DNA of 6,206 nt. Origin: an uncultured Eubacteriales bacterium (GTDB lineage: Bacteria; Bacillota; Clostridia; Oscillospirales; Oscillospiraceae). A program made the position numbers and the translations under genes. Below the pieces are notes generated by a model. It worked only from the letters and a program-made list of their open reading frames with translations. It made no database searches and was not told the origin of the DNA. The stretch spans positions 1 through 6,206 of the forward strand of contig CABRZO010000151.1 of the NCBI GenBank assembly GCA_902475455.1. The letters run 5' to 3'. This document shows positions 4,270 through 6,206 of the stretch, piece by piece. The first letter of the stretch is position 1. Each line of letters begins with the position of its first letter.

Positions 4270-5712
4270 TCAGCTACGGCTCCAGTGGACGCCCTCTTTG
4301 GTATCCACCAGGCTGATGCCCATGGCGGCCAGCTCATCCCGGATTCGGTCGGCCTCCGCCCAGTTCTTTTCCTTTCGGGCCTGCTGGCGCCGGAGCACCA
4401 GAGCGTCAATCTCGGGATCCCCCTCCCCGAACACCGCCTCAGTCTGGCCGGGAGCGGCCTTGGGCTTGGCGGCTCTGGCCTGCTCGGCGGCGGGCAGCAG
4501 ATCCAGCCCCAGCACCGTGTCAAAGCTGCCGATCAGCGAGAGCTTGGTGCTGTCGCTGAGCTTGCTCTTGAGCACGTCATAGAGGACGGTGACTGCCAGA
4601 GAGGTGTTCAGGTCGTTGTCCAGGGCGGCGGCAAACTTCTCCCGCAGCGGAGCGGCCCCAGCCTCGTCCACCGGGGTCTCGTCCTGAGGATTCAGGGCGG
4701 CCACCCGGTCCACCAGCTTGCGGTAGGCGGTGGCGGCGTTGTCCAGGTTCTCGTAGGAGAACACCAGGCTCTTGCGGTAATGGCTCTGGAGGCAGAACAG
4801 CCGATACACCAGAGGGTTATAGCCCTTCTCCTCCAGCAGAGACACCGTCAGGAACTCGCCCTTGGACTTGGACATTTTGCCGGAGTTGGTGTTCAGGTGG
4901 TGGACATGGAACCAGTAGTTGCACCACTTGTGGCCCACATAGGCCTCGCTCTGGGCGATCTCGTTGGTGTGGTGGGGGAAGGCGTTGTCAATGCCGCCAC
5001 AGTGGATGTCCAGGTACTCCCCCAGATACTTCATGCTGATGCAGGAGCACTCGATGTGCCAGCCGGGATAGCCAACGCCCCAGGGGGAATCCCACTTCAG
5101 GGCCTGGTCCTCAAACTTGGACTTGGTGAACCAGAGGACGAAATCCGCCTTGTTGCGTTTGTTCTCGTCGGCCTCCACGTCCTCCCGGACGCCCACCGCC
5201 AAGTCTTCCTGGTTGAAGTCCTGGAACACATAGTACTGCTTGAGCTTGCTGGTGTCAAAGTAGATATTGCCTCCGGCCTGGTAGGCATAGCCGTCCTCCA
5301 GCAGCTTGGAGATAACCTTGATGAACTCATCAATGCAGCCGGTGGCGGGCTGGACCACATCCGGGGTCTTGATGTTCAGCTTGGCGCAGTCGGCAAAGAA
5401 GGCGTCGGTGTAGAACTGGGCGATCTCCATGACGGTCTTGTGCTCCCGCTTGGCGCCCTTCAGCATCTTATCCTCGCCGGTGTCTGCGTCGCTGGACAGG
5501 TGGCCCACGTCGGTGATGTTCATCACCCGGGTCACGTCATAGCCGGAGTAGCGCAGGTATTTCTCCAGCACGTCCTCCATGATATAGCTGCGCAGGTTGC
5601 CGATATGGGCAAAGTGGTACACCGTGGGGCCGCAGGTGTACATTTTCACCTTGCCGGGCTCATTGGTCACAAACGCTTCCTTGCGATGGGACAGGGAATT
5701 ATATAACTTCAT
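4270..5712 (-). CDS. cysS: Cysteine--tRNA ligase (CysRS)
   Basis: This 480-residue class I aminoacyl-tRNA synthetase charges tRNA-Cys with cysteine in the cytoplasm, using ATP. The length is normal for the family and the frame is intact. The signature YTCGPTVYHFAHIGN (25-39) carries the HIGH-type motif as HIGN, a common Firmicute variant. KMSKS is at 279-283. The four zinc ligands that bind the substrate thiol are present: Cys27, Cys222 (GWHIECS), His247 and Glu251 (FPHHTNEIAQS). A DALR-type helical region follows at about 320-390, and the C-terminus has the usual R..AR..K.W..AD.IRDEL..MGI.L.DT..G.HW block. AGGAGA (5720-5725, - strand), seven bases before ATG, sets the start. It lies 33 bases behind cysE with no terminator between, so the two form one operon. 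Confidence 0.98.
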   Translation of the reverse strand: MKLYNSLSHRKEAFVTNEPGKVKMYTCGPTVYHFAHIGNLRSYIMEDVLEKYLRYSGYDVTRVMNITDVGHLSSDADTGEDKMLKGAKREHKTVMEIAQFYTDAFFADCAKLNIKTPDVVQPATGCIDEFIKVISKLLEDGYAYQAGGNIYFDTSKLKQYYVFQDFNQEDLAVGVREDVEADENKRNKADFVLWFTKSKFEDQALKWDSPWGVGYPGWHIECSCISMKYLGEYLDIHCGGIDNAFPHHTNEIAQSEAYVGHKWCNYWFHVHHLNTNSGKMSKSKGEFLTVSLLEEKGYNPLVYRLFCLQSHYRKSLVFSYENLDNAATAYRKLVDRVAALNPQDETPVDEAGAAPLREKFAAALDNDLNTSLAVTVLYDVLKSKLSDSTKLSLIGSFDTVLGLDLLPAAEQARAAKPKAAPGQTEAVFGEGDPEIDALVLRRQQARKEKNWAEADRIRDELAAMGISLVDTKEGVHWSRS

Positions 5713-5745
5713 ATGCTTTTCTCCTTCACAGATTGCACAAATTGC

Positions 5746-6206
5746 TTATTTCTGCTCTTGCTGGGTTCCGTTCTGGTCCTCCAGCCGGCGCTCCAGCTCT
5801 GCCACCCGGGCCTGGAGGGCCTGAACCGCCCGCTCCACCGGGTCGATGACGTCGTGGACCTGGTCCACATCGTCAGCATAGTGGATCTTCTCATCGCCGA
5901 TCCGCACCACCTTGGCGGGGACGCCCACCACGGTAGCGTTTTCCGGCACCTCGCTGAGCACCACCGAGTTGGAGGCCACCCGGGCGCCGTCCCCCACCTT
6001 GAAGGGGCCCAGTACCTTGGCGCCGCAGCCGATCAGCACGTTGTTTCCAATGGTGGGATGCCGCTTGCCCCGGTCTTTACCGGTACCGCCCAAGGTGACT
6101 CCGTGGTAGATCAGCACGTCATCCCCGATCTCGGCGGTCTCACCGATGACGATACCCATGCCGTGGTCAATGACCAGACGGCGGCCGATCTTGGCCCCGG
6201 GGTTGA
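5746..6206 (-). CDS. cysE: Serine O-acetyltransferase, 3' part (cut by the window edge)
   Basis: The last 152 residues are visible; the N-terminal helical domain lies beyond base 6206. The enzyme makes O-acetylserine from serine and acetyl-CoA, the first step of cysteine synthesis, and is normally feedback-inhibited by cysteine. The visible part is the left-handed beta-helix of hexapeptide repeats: NPGAKIG, IDHGMGIVIGETAEIG, VTLGGTGKDRGKRHPTIG, NNVLIGCGAKVLGPF and ENATVVGVPAKVV. The catalytic His of the DHGMG motif and the second His of KRHPTIG are both present. After the beta-helix comes an unusual tail of about 50 residues that ends in a heptad-like coiled coil (VERAVQALQARVAELERRLED) and QQEQK. 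The C-terminal Ile used by many CysE proteins to dock into CysK is missing. It is followed by cysS in the same operon. Confidence 0.96.
   Translation of the reverse strand, partial: NPGAKIGRRLVIDHGMGIVIGETAEIGDDVLIYHGVTLGGTGKDRGKRHPTIGNNVLIGCGAKVLGPFKVGDGARVASNSVVLSEVPENATVVGVPAKVVRIGDEKIHYADDVDQVHDVIDPVERAVQALQARVAELERRLEDQNGTQQEQK

Noticed and set aside
3652..4582. Several open frames through the hairpin array (64-266 codons on +, 73 codons on -)
   Set aside because: None has a good ribosome-binding site or protein-like composition. They run through palindromes and into genes on the other strand, so the inverted repeats explain them better.
4285..5706. A 473-codon open frame on the + strand opposite cysS
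   Set aside because: It is the same antisense artefact: repetitive Leu/Val/Gly composition, no ribosome-binding site and exact coverage of the cysS gene.

Overview
The window looks like chromosomal DNA of a fairly GC-rich Gram-positive anaerobe of the class Clostridia, most likely a gut Oscillospiraceae (Flavonifractor / Oscillibacter / Intestinimonas-like). The reasons are strong AGGAGG ribosome-binding sites, an IreB-family protein, a LytTR + DUF3021 pair, a multi-SH3b NlpC/P60 wall enzyme and a cysE-cysS operon. The genus is inference.

Left half, + strand (1-3632). Gene 1 (60-305) is ireB, a small regulatory phosphoprotein of the PASTA-kinase pathway, closed by a hairpin terminator. After a 150-base gap, a near-consensus promoter (TTGACA-17-TACAAT) drives a 97-residue protein of unknown function (513-806). 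It probably also drives the downstream gene for a secreted 583-residue peptidoglycan endopeptidase with six SH3b repeats and a C-terminal NlpC/P60 domain (848-2599), which ends at a strong terminator. Next comes a two-gene unit: a LytTR-type DNA-binding protein (2738-3178) and, 10 bases on, a four-helix DUF3021 membrane protein (3189-3632). This is the layout of the one-component LytTR regulatory systems, in which a membrane protein restrains a LytTR transcription factor.

Middle (3633-3930). No convincing gene lies here. Almost the whole stretch folds into seven consecutive hairpins lying between the convergent + and - transcription units. Some are clearly terminators; others (a 14-bp stem, a C(UUCG)G stem, and an arm with two alternative partners) look like more than simple terminators.

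Right half, - strand (3931-6206). Read leftwards, this is the 3' part of cysE (serine O-acetyltransferase, cut by the window edge), then cysS (cysteinyl-tRNA synthetase), then a 105-residue protein that resembles only the arm and helix-turn-helix end of serine recombinases. The first two link cysteine synthesis to cysteine charging, a common Firmicute pairing. The third is an unexpected passenger 21 bases behind cysS.

The best candidates for something less described are the hairpin array, the catalytic-domain-less recombinase-like HTH protein in the cys operon, and the LytTR/DUF3021 pair with unknown targets.
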